Below the pieces are notes generated by a model. That model made no database searches. It saw only the letters and a list, made by a program, of their open reading frames with translations, and had not been told where the DNA came from. DNA of 33,385 nt from Falsiroseomonas oryziterrae. GTDB lineage: Bacteria; Pseudomonadota; Alphaproteobacteria; Acetobacterales; Acetobacteraceae. Below are positions 7,883 to 15,661 of the stretch, one piece after another. The stretch's first letter is position 1, and every line of letters starts with the position of its first letter. The stretch spans positions 1-33,385 of the forward strand of contig NZ_JAKJIB010000012.1 of the NCBI RefSeq assembly GCF_021864505.1, given 5' to 3'. The position numbers and the translations under genes are program-made.

Positions 7883-8803
7883 TCAGTCGCGTCCCGGTGC
7901 GGTCCCTTCAAGCATAGCTCGGACCGCAGCCAGATCGGCGACCAGGGAATCGAGGAAGGCGCGCACATGCGGCACTCCACGCGCTTCTTCCCGCACGACA
8001 AGCCAGAGGTCGCCGCCGATCCCGGGGACGGGCGGGAAGCAGCGCTGCAAGGCAGGCTCGCGATCGCCGATCATGCAGGGCAGCGCCGCGAGCCCGATTC
8101 CCGCCACTGCCGCCGCAGTCATGTTCGTCAGGCTGCCGCTGCGCGAAACCACCTCGACGCCCGCTGCCGCCTCCTCCAGCCAGCGCACGCCGGCGATCTT
8201 TGCCACGCTCCCCTCGCCGCCGATCACCGCATGGCCGCCGATCTCCGCCCGGCTGGTCGGGACGCCGTGCCGCATCGCGTAGTCGCGCGCGCAATAGATC
8301 GTCCAGGGCAGATGGCAGATCCGGCGGACCGCCACGCCCACGGCTTCCGGCTGGCGCCCGGCCCGCAGCGCCACATCCGCCTCGCCCCGGGCGAGCTCGA
8401 GCGCGCGGTCCGTGATCGTCACCTCGACACGGATCCGAGGGTACGCCTCGCGGAAGCGCGCAAGGAACGGCGTCAGCACGGCGTTGGCGATGGACTCGTT
8501 GGTCGTTGCGCGCAGCCGTCCGGACAGCATGCGCCGCTCCGCTTCCAGCGCCCCCTCCAGAGCGCGCACCTCCTGCTCCACCCGCTCGGCCAAGGCGAGC
8601 AGCCGAGCGCCCGCCTCGGTGAGCCGGTAGCCTGCCTGCCGGCGCTCGAAGAGCTGCATGGCTGTCGCCGCTTCCAGCGCGGCGATGCGCCGTGCGCAGG
8701 TGGTCTGATTCACCCCGAGCGCGCGCGCCGCGCCGAGCGTGCTCCCGGCCCGTGCCACCGCGAGGAAATGCCGCAGGTCGTCCCAGTCGCGCATGCGCTC
8801 CAT
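7883..8803 (-). CDS. LysR-family transcriptional regulator
   Basis: A 306-residue LysR-type regulator. The N-terminal winged helix-turn-helix (about residues 5-64: WDDLRHFLAVARAGSTLGAARALGVNQTTCARRIAALE, read in pieces) is typical. An effector-binding domain of the LysR substrate-binding fold follows from about residue 90. ATG 8803 is chosen; a second ATG four codons in is possible. It is divergent from the GST gene at 8905, with 101 bp between them that hold a perfect 14-bp dyad, so it most likely controls the GST-VOC pair and itself. The inducer is unknown. Confidence 0.9.
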   Translation of the reverse strand: MERMRDWDDLRHFLAVARAGSTLGAARALGVNQTTCARRIAALEAATAMQLFERRQAGYRLTEAGARLLALAERVEQEVRALEGALEAERRMLSGRLRATTNESIANAVLTPFLARFREAYPRIRVEVTITDRALELARGEADVALRAGRQPEAVGVAVRRICHLPWTIYCARDYAMRHGVPTSRAEIGGHAVIGGEGSVAKIAGVRWLEEAAAGVEVVSRSGSLTNMTAAAVAGIGLAALPCMIGDREPALQRCFPPVPGIGGDLWLVVREEARGVPHVRAFLDSLVADLAAVRAMLEGTAPGRD

Positions 8804-8821
8804 TCTGCATTTCTGCCGAAT

Positions 8822-8835
8822 GAGGTTGCAACCTC
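8822..8835. promoter_or_regulatory. Candidate LysR operator between lysR and gst
   Basis: GAGGTTGCAACCTC is a perfect 14-bp palindrome in the divergent promoter region. A second, looser repeat (CATTC ... GAATG, about 8801-8822) lies next to the LysR start. LysR regulators commonly use paired dyads of this kind in divergent promoters. Binding is inferred only from position and symmetry. Confidence 0.45.
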
Positions 8836-8904
8836 TCGGATTGAGGTGGGCCCCCTCCGGCGTGTCATCTGCGCCGCGTCAACAACGCCGGAGGGATCTC
8901 TCCC

Positions 8905-9573
8905 ATGAAGCTCCACTATTTCGATGGCTCGACGACCTGCCGCCCGATCGTGATGTTCGCCGCCGAGGCCAGGCTGCCCCTTGAGCTCGCCCCGGTGGAC
9001 CTCTTCACCGGCGAGCACCTCGCCCCGGGCTACACCGCAAAGAATCCGAACCAACTCGTCCCGCTGCTCGAGGAGCAGGACGGCTTCCTGCTGACGGAGT
9101 GCTCGGCAATCCTGAAGTACCTCGCCGACCGCGTAGGGCACCCGGCCTGGCCGGCCGAGCCGCGCGCGCGGGCGCAGGTGAATGCCCGGATGGACTGGTT
9201 CAACACCGGCTTCTATCGCTGCTTCGGCTACGGCGTCGTCTATGCGCAGCTCTTCCCTGACTACGGCTTCGCGGACCCGACCATGCAGCGCGAGGCGCTC
9301 GCACGTGCGACGCGGAAGTCCGAACGCCTGTTCGGGATCCTGGACGCGCACATGCTGGCGGGGCCGGGCTCCTTCCTGGGCGGTTCGGAGCCCGACCTGT
9401 CCGACTACCTCGGCGCGGCCTATGCGACGGCCGGCGAGTTGGTGGGCTGGGACATGGGGCCCTGGCCGCGGGTCGAGGCCTGGATCGCCGCGATGCGTGC
9501 GCGCCCGGCCTGGGCGGGCGCAAACGCCGGCTTCGAGGCCTGGCGCGATCAGCTCCGCGCGAGCGCTGCGTGA
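8905..9573 (+). CDS. Glutathione S-transferase family protein
   Basis: A 222-residue cytoplasmic GST. The thioredoxin-like N-terminal domain (about 1-78) contains NPNQLVPLL, with the cis-proline preceding the beta strand, and the glutathione gamma-glutamyl-binding pair at TECS (Glu65/Ser67). An all-helical C-terminal domain follows, with a conserved DLSDYL helix-cap-like segment. The Ser9-Thr10-Thr11 cluster at the start is the likely catalytic region. It overlaps the VOC gene by one base (TGATG) and is divergent from LysR. Together these suggest an inducible glutathione-dependent isomerisation or detoxification step; the substrate is unknown. Confidence 0.88.
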   Translation: MKLHYFDGSTTCRPIVMFAAEARLPLELAPVDLFTGEHLAPGYTAKNPNQLVPLLEEQDGFLLTECSAILKYLADRVGHPAWPAEPRARAQVNARMDWFNTGFYRCFGYGVVYAQLFPDYGFADPTMQREALARATRKSERLFGILDAHMLAGPGSFLGGSEPDLSDYLGAAYATAGELVGWDMGPWPRVEAWIAAMRARPAWAGANAGFEAWRDQLRASAA

Positions 9574-10193
9574 TGGCCGTCATGGGCGCTATCACCGGCT
9601 TCCATCACGTCGCCTTCCGCTGCCGCGACACCGGCACGACACGCGCCTTCTATGAGGGCGTGCTCGGCCTGCCGCTGGTCAAGGCGATCGCGATCGACGG
9701 CACGCGGGCGCTGCACACCTTCTTCCGCCTCGGCGATGGCAGCTTCCTCGCCTTCTTCGAAGCGCCGGAGCAGGCCTTCGAATTCCGCGCGCAGCACGAT
9801 TTCGATCTACACGTGGCGCTAGAGGTCGCGCCGGACGCGTTAGGCCCGCTTGTCGAGCGCGCGCGCGCCGCAGGCGTGGAGGTGCGCGGACCGGTGGACC
9901 ACGGCATCATCCGCTCGGCCTATCTCCGCGATCCGGACGGCTACGTCGTCGAACTCGCCGAGCGCAGTCCCGGCCATGACGCGGCGCTCGATCCGGCACG
10001 CAACGGTGCCCGCGAGACGCTCGCGGCATGGCAGCGGCGGAAGCCGATCGGCGGCTTGGCGAGCTGCTGCACCGGACCATCCCGCCATTGCGACAGCTCG
10101 GTCGGCCGCAAAGCGCCCCTTCGCAGGCATGGCGAACTTGAAAAAAAACGTGGCCGGGATCCGCAACTGGCGTCGTCCACGCCGAAGGGGTGA
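9573..10193 (+). CDS. VOC (glyoxalase/dioxygenase superfamily) protein with unusual C-terminal tail
   Basis: A 206-residue vicinal oxygen chelate protein. The betaalphabetabetabeta repeats begin with GFHHVAFRC and end with AYLRDPDGYVVEL, including the usual metal-ligand positions His near the start and Glu in YVVEL. The recognisable domain ends around ARETLAAWQRRK (about residue 156). The remaining ~50 residues are cysteine/arginine-rich and cross an A-rich tract near 10141, without family resemblance. This suggests that the original stop was lost or a frameshift extended the frame. ATG 9573 overlaps the GST stop; ATG 9582 is an alternative start. Probably works with the GST on a glutathione adduct or aromatic substrate. 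Confidence 0.75.
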   Translation: MAVMGAITGFHHVAFRCRDTGTTRAFYEGVLGLPLVKAIAIDGTRALHTFFRLGDGSFLAFFEAPEQAFEFRAQHDFDLHVALEVAPDALGPLVERARAAGVEVRGPVDHGIIRSAYLRDPDGYVVELAERSPGHDAALDPARNGARETLAAWQRRKPIGGLASCCTGPSRHCDSSVGRKAPLRRHGELEKKRGRDPQLASSTPKG

Positions 10194-10342
10194 ATACGAC
10201 CTTCGCCGTTTCCGAGTTGCCTCGCACAGCGGAGGGAGTACGGCTGGATTCAAACCGTCTGCACCGCGCGACCTGGTGAGACGCGAGTCCGTGGCCTTCC
10301 AATCGGGAGTTGCCCGGAGCCGCGGCTGTCTGGCCCGCGTTG

Positions 10343-10966
10343 CTACGGGATGCCGTTGTCGCCATGTTCGCGGAAGCCGGGCCGCTCGCTGAGGCGGCCG
10401 AACCAGGCCTCGACCGCTGGGAGGCGAGGCCGCTCCATCGGGGTCATGCGCCAGCGATTGGCCGAGAGGCCGAGCACGATGTCGGCGAGCGTGAAGCCCG
10501 TGCCCCCCACAAAGGCGCCGGTTTCCGCAAGGCGCGCGTCGAGGATCCCCATCGCCGCGTTCCAGGCCTGCACGCTCGCCGCGATCCGCTGCGGATCGGC
10601 ATGAGCCGCATCGCGTCGCACGAGACCCATGAATGCGCCCCGCCAGGCGCTGTTGAGGTCGGTGGCCTGCCAATCCATCCATTGTTCCACCCGCGCCCGC
10701 GCGGCCGGGCTCGTCGGCAGCAGGTCGGACCGCCCAGCGGCACCGGCGAGGTAACGGCAGATCGTGTTGCTCTCCCACAGCACGGTCTCGCCATCTATCA
10801 GGACGGGCACTTGCCCGTTGGGGTTCAGGGCAAGGAATGCCGGGGCGCGGGTATCAGCGAAGCCGCTTCCCCAATCCTCCCGGGTGAAGGGGCGGCCGAT
10901 CTCGACGCAGGTCCAGAGGACCTTGCGCACGTTGATCGAGGAGGACTTGCCGAGAATCCGCAGCAT
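10343..10966 (-). CDS. Glutathione S-transferase family protein (second copy)
   Basis: A 207-residue GST distinct from the one at 8905. The N-terminal domain starts LRILGKSSSINVRKVLW, with serines at the catalytic position, and contains NPNGQVPVLI and WESNTICRYL (the Glu-Ser glutathione-binding pair). The C-terminal helical domain has the GFTLADIVLG N-capping motif. Closest in style to theta/beta-like bacterial GSTs. It is divergent from a VOC-like gene across a 129-bp region holding a perfect 19-bp dyad. That mirrors the GST-VOC pairing upstream and suggests coordinate control by an unlinked regulator. Confidence 0.88.
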   Translation of the reverse strand: MLRILGKSSSINVRKVLWTCVEIGRPFTREDWGSGFADTRAPAFLALNPNGQVPVLIDGETVLWESNTICRYLAGAAGRSDLLPTSPAARARVEQWMDWQATDLNSAWRGAFMGLVRRDAAHADPQRIAASVQAWNAAMGILDARLAETGAFVGGTGFTLADIVLGLSANRWRMTPMERPRLPAVEAWFGRLSERPGFREHGDNGIP

Positions 10967-11008
10967 CGTTGCGCTCCCGAACGCAGGACCGAGGCCCGCC
11001 GCGATTGC

Positions 11009-11027
11009 AGGTCAGATATACTGACCT
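11009..11027. promoter_or_regulatory. Perfect operator-like dyad between divergent gst and voc genes
   Basis: AGGTCAG-ATATA-CTGACCT is a perfect inverted repeat with 7-bp arms. Its AT-rich centre contains TATACT, a near-consensus -10 for the rightward gene, so a bound regulator would block the promoter. No regulator gene is adjacent. The architecture resembles MarR, TetR or HxlR operators, but the cognate protein cannot be named. Confidence 0.5.
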
Positions 11028-11095
11028 AAATCTCCAACGGCCGTCCATGCATCCCTAGCCTGTCCGCCAAGCCTCGCCCCGCCTGGAGGATCGCC

Positions 11096-11536
11096 GTGAG
11101 CCATCACCCGACGACGGACCCGTCCCGACCGGATCCCATGAGCTTCGGCCGCGGCCTGTCGGCTGGCCTCGGGGTCAACCTGCTCGTGCCATCGGTGGCG
11201 GAGGCTGTGGGGTTTCAGACCGCGGTCCTCGGGGCGATCGCGACATATGCCGAAGAGCAGTTCGCGGTGATGCGGTGCGAGGCGGCGCTCTGGCTGCTGC
11301 ATAGCGACCATGCCTATCGCCGCCACCCTTTCTCCGCCTCGGTGCGCGGTCTCGAGGCGCGAGGCGGGGGTGTCGAGCTCCGCCTCTACGGCCAGGATCC
11401 GGACGCCGCGGAAGCACGGGCGCGGGACTACGGCGCACCGGTCATCGCAACGGCCGAGGACAAGCCGCATGGCCTGCGTGAGGCCTACCTTCTCGACCCT
11501 GCCGGCTATGTCTGGGTCCCGTGCCGGCCAATCTGA
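11096..11536 (+). CDS. VOC-family (glyoxalase-like) protein
   Basis: A 146-residue protein of the glyoxalase/bleomycin-resistance superfamily. Family features are GVNLLVPSVAEAVGFQTAVLG at the start (first strand and helix), DHAYRRHPF, ELRLYGQDPDAAEARARDYG (helix after the repeat) and YLLDPAGYVWVP at the end. It begins with GTG at 11096, with GGAGGA 5 bp upstream. It lacks the strict Glu of the usual DPxGxxxEL motif (here YVWVP), so metal ligation may differ from classical glyoxalases. Divergent from GST2 and followed 34 bp later by the PhzF-type gene. Specific function unknown. Confidence 0.78.
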   Translation: MSHHPTTDPSRPDPMSFGRGLSAGLGVNLLVPSVAEAVGFQTAVLGAIATYAEEQFAVMRCEAALWLLHSDHAYRRHPFSASVRGLEARGGGVELRLYGQDPDAAEARARDYGAPVIATAEDKPHGLREAYLLDPAGYVWVPCRPI

Positions 11537-11570
11537 GCTGACAGCCGGTCTTCCCTTCGGGAGAACACGC

Positions 11571-12476
11571 ATGGACGTGCAACACATCGCAGCCTTCGCC
11601 ATGGACGGGACGGGCGGCAACCCTGCCGGTGTTGTGCTGCTCGACGCGCTGCCCGAGGCGGCGGCGATGCAGGCGGTCGCGGCAGACGTCGGCTATTCGG
11701 AGACGGTGTTCGCGGCACCCGTGCCGGGCGGCTGGCGCGTTCGCTACTTCGCTCCGGCGATGGAGGTGCCCTTCTGCGGCCACGCCACCATCGCGCTGGG
11801 TGCCGCTCTCGCGCGGCAGGCTGGCGAGGGCGTGCATCGCCTTCTGCTGAACGAGGCTGAGATCACCGTCGAGGGCCGTCGCGAAGGCGGGCAGTTCGTT
11901 GCCACGCTGGTCTCCCCGCCCACTTGGCACGAGGCGGCCCCCACCGCATTGATGGAGAAGGCGCTGGCGCTGTTCGGCTACGCGCCCGAGGAGCTCGACC
12001 CGCGGGTGCCGCACGCGCTGATCGGCGCCGGGGCTCGCCACCTGCTGCTGGCGCTCTCCTCGCGCGAACGCCTGGCTGCCATGGCGTATGACATCGCGGC
12101 GGGCGCGGCGCTGATGCGCGACGCCGGCCTGGTCACCATCATGCTGGTCCAGGCCGAGAGCCGACAGCGCTTCCATGCCCGGAACGCCTTCGCAGCCGGA
12201 GGTGTCGCCGAGGATCCCGCAACCGGTGCTGCCGCCGCCGCATTTGCCGGTTATCTGCGCGCGCTGGGCTGGCCGCATGGCGGCGGCATCGAGATCCTGC
12301 AGGGGCAGGACATGGGCATGCCTTCACTGCTCCGCGCCGAGATCACACCCGGCGCAGGCAGCGGCATCCGCGTCTCGGGCGCAGCGAGGCTCTCCGCCGA
12401 TCCGTTGCCGTTGCCCCGGTGGCGCCCGGCGCATGGAGCCGGAACCGCGGTCGCAGAGAATCAGCCCTCAAGCTGA
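11571..12476 (+). CDS. PhzF-family isomerase/epimerase
   Basis: A 301-residue PhzF-fold protein (diaminopimelate-epimerase-like). Key segments are GGNPAGVVLL at 15-24, GYSETVF with the catalytic Glu44, FCGHATIALG in the first half, and EDPATGAAAAAFAGYL in the second half, forming the pseudo-symmetric active site. ATG 11571 is chosen from the family N-terminus (MDVQHIAAFA). PhzF proteins catalyse proton-transfer isomerisations; most bacterial members are not phenazine enzymes and have unknown substrates. There is no phenazine gene cluster here, so a phenazine role is not supported. It ends 117 bp before the convergent PHA synthase gene. Confidence 0.88.
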   Translation: MDVQHIAAFAMDGTGGNPAGVVLLDALPEAAAMQAVAADVGYSETVFAAPVPGGWRVRYFAPAMEVPFCGHATIALGAALARQAGEGVHRLLLNEAEITVEGRREGGQFVATLVSPPTWHEAAPTALMEKALALFGYAPEELDPRVPHALIGAGARHLLLALSSRERLAAMAYDIAAGAALMRDAGLVTIMLVQAESRQRFHARNAFAAGGVAEDPATGAAAAAFAGYLRALGWPHGGGIEILQGQDMGMPSLLRAEITPGAGSGIRVSGAARLSADPLPLPRWRPAHGAGTAVAENQPSS

Positions 12477-12593
12477 CAACCGGAGTGATCCACCGAAGCG
12501 TTTTGCTTCAGCGGCGTGCTCGATGCATCGTTCTACGATCGGGCGCGAAGGCAGCTTCCGCAAGGCACAGCGTCGTATCACGCGCCAGCGCCT

Positions 12594-14474
12594 CTACCTC
12601 ATCCGGACGTATCGGCCCGGCGCCGGGTCGAGGGGAGCGAGTCCGCGCTCCGGCGCGCCCATCTGCGGTGGCGAAACGCGCTCGCCGGAACCGGCGGCGG
12701 CCAGCCACTCCTGCCAAGCCGGCCACCAGGATCCCTCGCGGCGCGAGGCGAGGGCGGCCCACGTGTCGGGATCGATGTAGCGTTCGCCGTGCCGGCGCGT
12801 CATCAGCTGGAAGCCACGCCCGGGCCGTCCGCCCGGCTCGCTGACGACACCCGCATTGTGCCCGCCGTCCACCAGCGCGTAGGTCACGTCGGTGTCGGCG
12901 AAGAGCGCGACCTTGTAGACCGACCGCCAAGGCGCGATGTGGTCCCGCAGGGTGCCGACGACGAAGATCGGTGCGCGAATGTCGCGGAGTGCGATGACCC
13001 GCCCCTCCACCGCGAAGCGGCCAGCGGTCAGCCGGTTCTCCAGGAACAGCCCGCGCAGGTACTCGCCGTGCATGCGGGCGGGCATGCGCGTCTGGTCGGC
13101 GTTCCAGGCCATGAGGTCCGTCATCTCCTCGGCCTCGCCGAGCACGTAGCGGCGCAGCAGCCGCGGCCAGAGCAACTCGCTCGAGCGCAGCATCTGGAAC
13201 GCGCCGGCCATCTGATGCGTATCGAGGTAGCCCTGGTCCCACATCAGGTCCTCGAGCCAGCCCACCTGCTCCTCGTCCGTCAGCAACATGAGTTCGCCGG
13301 CCTCGGCGAAGTCGGTCTGCGCGGCGAGAAGCGTCATCGAGGCGAGTCGGTCGTCGTGGTCGCGCGCCATGGTGGCCGCTGCAATCGCGAGGATCGTGCC
13401 GCCGAGGCAATAGCCGCAGGCATGCACCTTCCGCCCCGGCACGATCGCGCCGACCGCATCGAGCGCAGCCATGACGCCGGCCCGGCGGTAGTCGTCCAGA
13501 CTGATCTCGCGGTCGCGCTCGTCGGGGTTCTTCCACGAGACCATGAAAACCGTGTGGCCCTGCTCGACCAGCCAGCGGACCAGCGAGTTGTGCGGGCTGA
13601 GGTCGAGGACGTAGTACTTCATGATCCAGGCCGGCACGATCACGACGGGCTCGGCATGCACGGTCTCGGTGGCCGGCGAGTACTGGATCAGCTCGATGAG
13701 GTCGTTGCAAAGAACCACGCGCCCTGGCGTGACGGCCAGATCGCGGCCGATCACGAAGGCCTCGGCGCCTGCGGGCGGCCTGCCGGCGAGATGGCGCTCG
13801 CAGTCGTCGAACCAGTTCGCCAGCCCGCGCAGCAGGTTCGCGCCGCCCTCGCGCACCGTGCGCTCGACAACGGCGGGGTTGAGCCAGGGTAGGTTGCTCG
13901 GCGCCCCTAGCGCCGCGAGCTGGCGCATCAGGAAGCCCATCTGCTGCTCGTGCCGCCGCGTCACGCCGGGCACCTGCCGCGCAGCCTCGGTCCACCAGGA
14001 TTCCGCAAGCAGGGTGGCCTGCGCCATCGCGTTGAACGGCCAGACACCCCAACTCGCGTCGGCGAAGCGCCGATCGCCCGGCTCGGGGTTGAGGATCGGT
14101 CCCGCCGCGGGGTCCGCCGCCGCGCGCGCCAGCCAGAGGGCATAGCGCGCCGCGAGCACCTGCAGCCGTAGCGCCAGCGCCATCTGCTTGCCCGGCGCGC
14201 GGGCCAGGTGAAACGCCCAGTCGGCCCATGGTGCGGCCAGCGCCATCGGCGAGAGGCCCTGGGTCGCGCGCGCCTGCGCGGCACGGACGGAGCGGTCAAG
14301 CGTGGCGAAGCTCGGCAGCGGCGGCTGAGCGCCGACGGCGGGCTCGCTCCCACGCCGAGCCTGGGGCGGGGCTGCGACGCCGCTGGCCGATTGAGGGCAC
14401 GGCAGCGCCTCGGCTTGCGCGCCACTGACCTGCTTGCGCGCCTTCCCGCCCGAGGACCGTCTATCTTGCTGCAT
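12594..14474 (-). CDS. phaC: Class I-type poly(3-hydroxyalkanoate) synthase
   Basis: A 626-residue PHA synthase that polymerises hydroxyacyl-CoA into storage granules. The lipase-like box GYCLGG contains the catalytic Cys356; the other triad members are Asp511 (GTLRDHIAPW) and His539 (DGGHNAGV). The tryptophan next to the conserved histidine region and the C-terminal PGRYVRMR ending are typical of class I enzymes. An N-terminal extension of about 50 residues (Ala/Pro-rich) precedes the PhaC_N domain. No phaA, phaB or phasin gene is linked; instead it follows the hibernation-factor gene and a small ORF on the same strand. This suggests stress-linked storage rather than a standard phaCAB operon. 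Confidence 0.92.
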   Translation of the reverse strand: MQQDRRSSGGKARKQVSGAQAEALPCPQSASGVAAPPQARRGSEPAVGAQPPLPSFATLDRSVRAAQARATQGLSPMALAAPWADWAFHLARAPGKQMALALRLQVLAARYALWLARAAADPAAGPILNPEPGDRRFADASWGVWPFNAMAQATLLAESWWTEAARQVPGVTRRHEQQMGFLMRQLAALGAPSNLPWLNPAVVERTVREGGANLLRGLANWFDDCERHLAGRPPAGAEAFVIGRDLAVTPGRVVLCNDLIELIQYSPATETVHAEPVVIVPAWIMKYYVLDLSPHNSLVRWLVEQGHTVFMVSWKNPDERDREISLDDYRRAGVMAALDAVGAIVPGRKVHACGYCLGGTILAIAAATMARDHDDRLASMTLLAAQTDFAEAGELMLLTDEEQVGWLEDLMWDQGYLDTHQMAGAFQMLRSSELLWPRLLRRYVLGEAEEMTDLMAWNADQTRMPARMHGEYLRGLFLENRLTAGRFAVEGRVIALRDIRAPIFVVGTLRDHIAPWRSVYKVALFADTDVTYALVDGGHNAGVVSEPGGRPGRGFQLMTRRHGERYIDPDTWAALASRREGSWWPAWQEWLAAAGSGERVSPPQMGAPERGLAPLDPAPGRYVRMR

Positions 14475-14504
14475 CGCTCGCCAGCTGGACCGCGCCGCTC
14501 CTCC

Positions 14505-14669
14505 TCAAGTCCCGCACTGCGCGGCGTAAGGCAGGATTCTTCTGGGGCCCGGAAGTTCGTTCCGGTCGCGTCCGAGCGGCAAAACACGCCGCTCGAGCAC
14601 CTCCGGCGCAACCTCGTCCGTCTCGGTCGTGGCGTGGGTGAGTTGGGCGAGCAGAATGATTGTCGGCAT
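14505..14669 (-). CDS. Possible 54-residue small protein between hpf-CSD and phaC
   Basis: A short frame on the minus strand starts with ATG 14669 behind a purine-rich AGGGGG sequence and ends at TGA 14505-14507. It begins MPTIILLAQLTHATTETDEV, a hydrophobic start followed by an acidic segment, and ends with a Cys-Gly-Thr. It fills the gap between hpf-CSD and phaC, and GGAGGAG follows directly after its stop. I recognise no family. It may be a real co-transcribed small protein or only a fortuitous open frame; conservation of the frame in relatives would decide. Confidence 0.4.
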   Translation of the reverse strand: MPTIILLAQLTHATTETDEVAPEVLERRVLPLGRDRNELPGPRRILPYAAQCGT

Positions 14670-14692
14670 GGGCTGCCCCCTTCGTCGCCTCC

Positions 14693-15250
14693 TCAGTCGT
14701 GGCCGGCCGGGTGCACGACGCCCGCCTGCGGGCCCTTCTCGCCTTCCGTCACGGTGAGGCGAACCGGGTCGCCAACACGCAGACGGTCGAAGGCGTGGCC
14801 AGCGACACTGTTGCGGTGGAAATAGACTTCCTGCCCGTCACCAGTCTCAATGAACCCGTACTCCTCGCCCGCGACGAAGCGCGCCACGCGGCCGTGTGCA
14901 AGCACGGGCTCGTTCGGCGTCGTCCGGTGGTCGCGCTTGCGGACATGATCCTCGAGTTGTCGCACCGCGGCGTCGAAGGCATCGCGCACCGCGACATAGG
15001 CATCCTCGTGCGCGTGATCCTGCGGGCTCTCGCGCGTGACCACGATATCCCCCCGCGGGACGAAGACCTCGACGCGGGCGCGGAACAGACGGCCCTTGCG
15101 GTGGTGGTGGTGCGGCGCCTCGATGGTGACGTGGCAGCGCAGGATGTCGCCCTCGAAGCGGCCCAGCCGAGCTGCCTTCTCGCGGATTCGCGCCTCGAGC
15201 GCGGGGGACGACTCCATGCCCTTGAAGGTGACCTGCAGCGGAACGGCCAT
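14693..15250 (-). CDS. Ribosome hibernation factor (HPF/RaiA, S30AE) fused to a cold-shock domain
   Basis: A 185-residue two-domain protein. Residues 1-107 form an S30AE domain (start MAVPLQVTFKGM, ends in a helix AVRDAFDAAVRQLEDHV), which binds the 30S decoding site and inactivates ribosomes. Residues 117-181 form a cold-shock (OB) domain with RNP1-like YGFIE at 131-135 and RNP2-like VYFHR at 142-146. ATG 15250 is chosen because GGGGGAG lies about 7 bp upstream; an ATG at 15265 is a weaker alternative. An FNR/FixK-type promoter lies 100-140 bp upstream. The fusion suggests one protein couples ribosome parking with RNA binding under low oxygen. Confidence 0.88.
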   Translation of the reverse strand: MAVPLQVTFKGMESSPALEARIREKAARLGRFEGDILRCHVTIEAPHHHHRKGRLFRARVEVFVPRGDIVVTRESPQDHAHEDAYVAVRDAFDAAVRQLEDHVRKRDHRTTPNEPVLAHGRVARFVAGEEYGFIETGDGQEVYFHRNSVAGHAFDRLRVGDPVRLTVTEGEKGPQAGVVHPAGHD

Positions 15251-15661
15251 GTCGCGCTCCCCCATGGTTCGGTCACGAGCCCCCAACTCCGCGGAGGGGC
15301 AGCAACCCCGGATGACCAAGCCTCATCACGTCGTGGCTGCAGATTTGCCGACGATAGCCGCTGTGCAAGCGTCGGCCTTGAGCAAGCTCAAGTTATCCAT
15401 TCCGCGGTGCCCCGTTTGGCAGCTTGCAAGCATCAACGACGCGTGAAGAGACACGACGTGTGTCGCCGGTGGACTCTGCGCCGCGAAGCGCCTGCCGAGA
15501 GGAGGTTGCGGCTGCCTCGGGCCTTCGCGGGTTTCCGGCGTGCGGGGTCCGCCCTGGCGTACGCTCGACTCGGGCTGCGGCGTCTCGTCGGGGCACGATC
15601 GGTAGATGGGCCGATGCCCTGACCGGTTTGGCCTCTACAGACACGGCCGCGGAGACGAACA
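15251..15661. other. Intergenic region between divergent hpf-CSD and the DUF5765-like gene
   Basis: No credible gene is seen in these 411 bp. The region holds the FNR/FixK-type dyad and -10 that read toward hpf-CSD. About 270 bp further right, toward the plus-strand membrane gene, show no clear promoter beyond a GGAGA ribosome-binding site at 15651. The dyad could in principle serve both genes. Confidence 0.6.
15351..15391 (-). promoter_or_regulatory. FNR/FixK-type promoter of hpf-CSD
   Basis: TTGAGCAAGCTCAA at 15378-15391 is a perfect dyad matching the FNR/FixK pattern TTGA-N6-TCAA. Reading on the minus strand, TATCGT (15356-15351) follows after 21 bp as a -10 element. That would place the start near 15344 and the dyad centre at about -40.5, the class II activator position. 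This is the best-supported promoter in the window. Confidence 0.72.

Noticed and set aside
10231-10310. tRNA-like stretch on the minus strand, with a GGTTTGAATCC T-loop resemblance
   Set aside because: The T stem does not pair over five bases and no matching 5' acceptor strand or anticodon arm was found. It may be a chance match or a very degraded fragment.
12495-12509. GAAGC-GTTTT-GCTTC hairpin between phzF-like and phaC
   Set aside because: The stem is only five pairs and no T-tract follows in either direction; too weak for a terminator call.
12508-14229. Long minus-strand frame (573 codons) overlapping phaC
   Set aside because: It shares the strand with phaC in another frame and lacks any motif; phaC with its full catalytic triad is the real gene.
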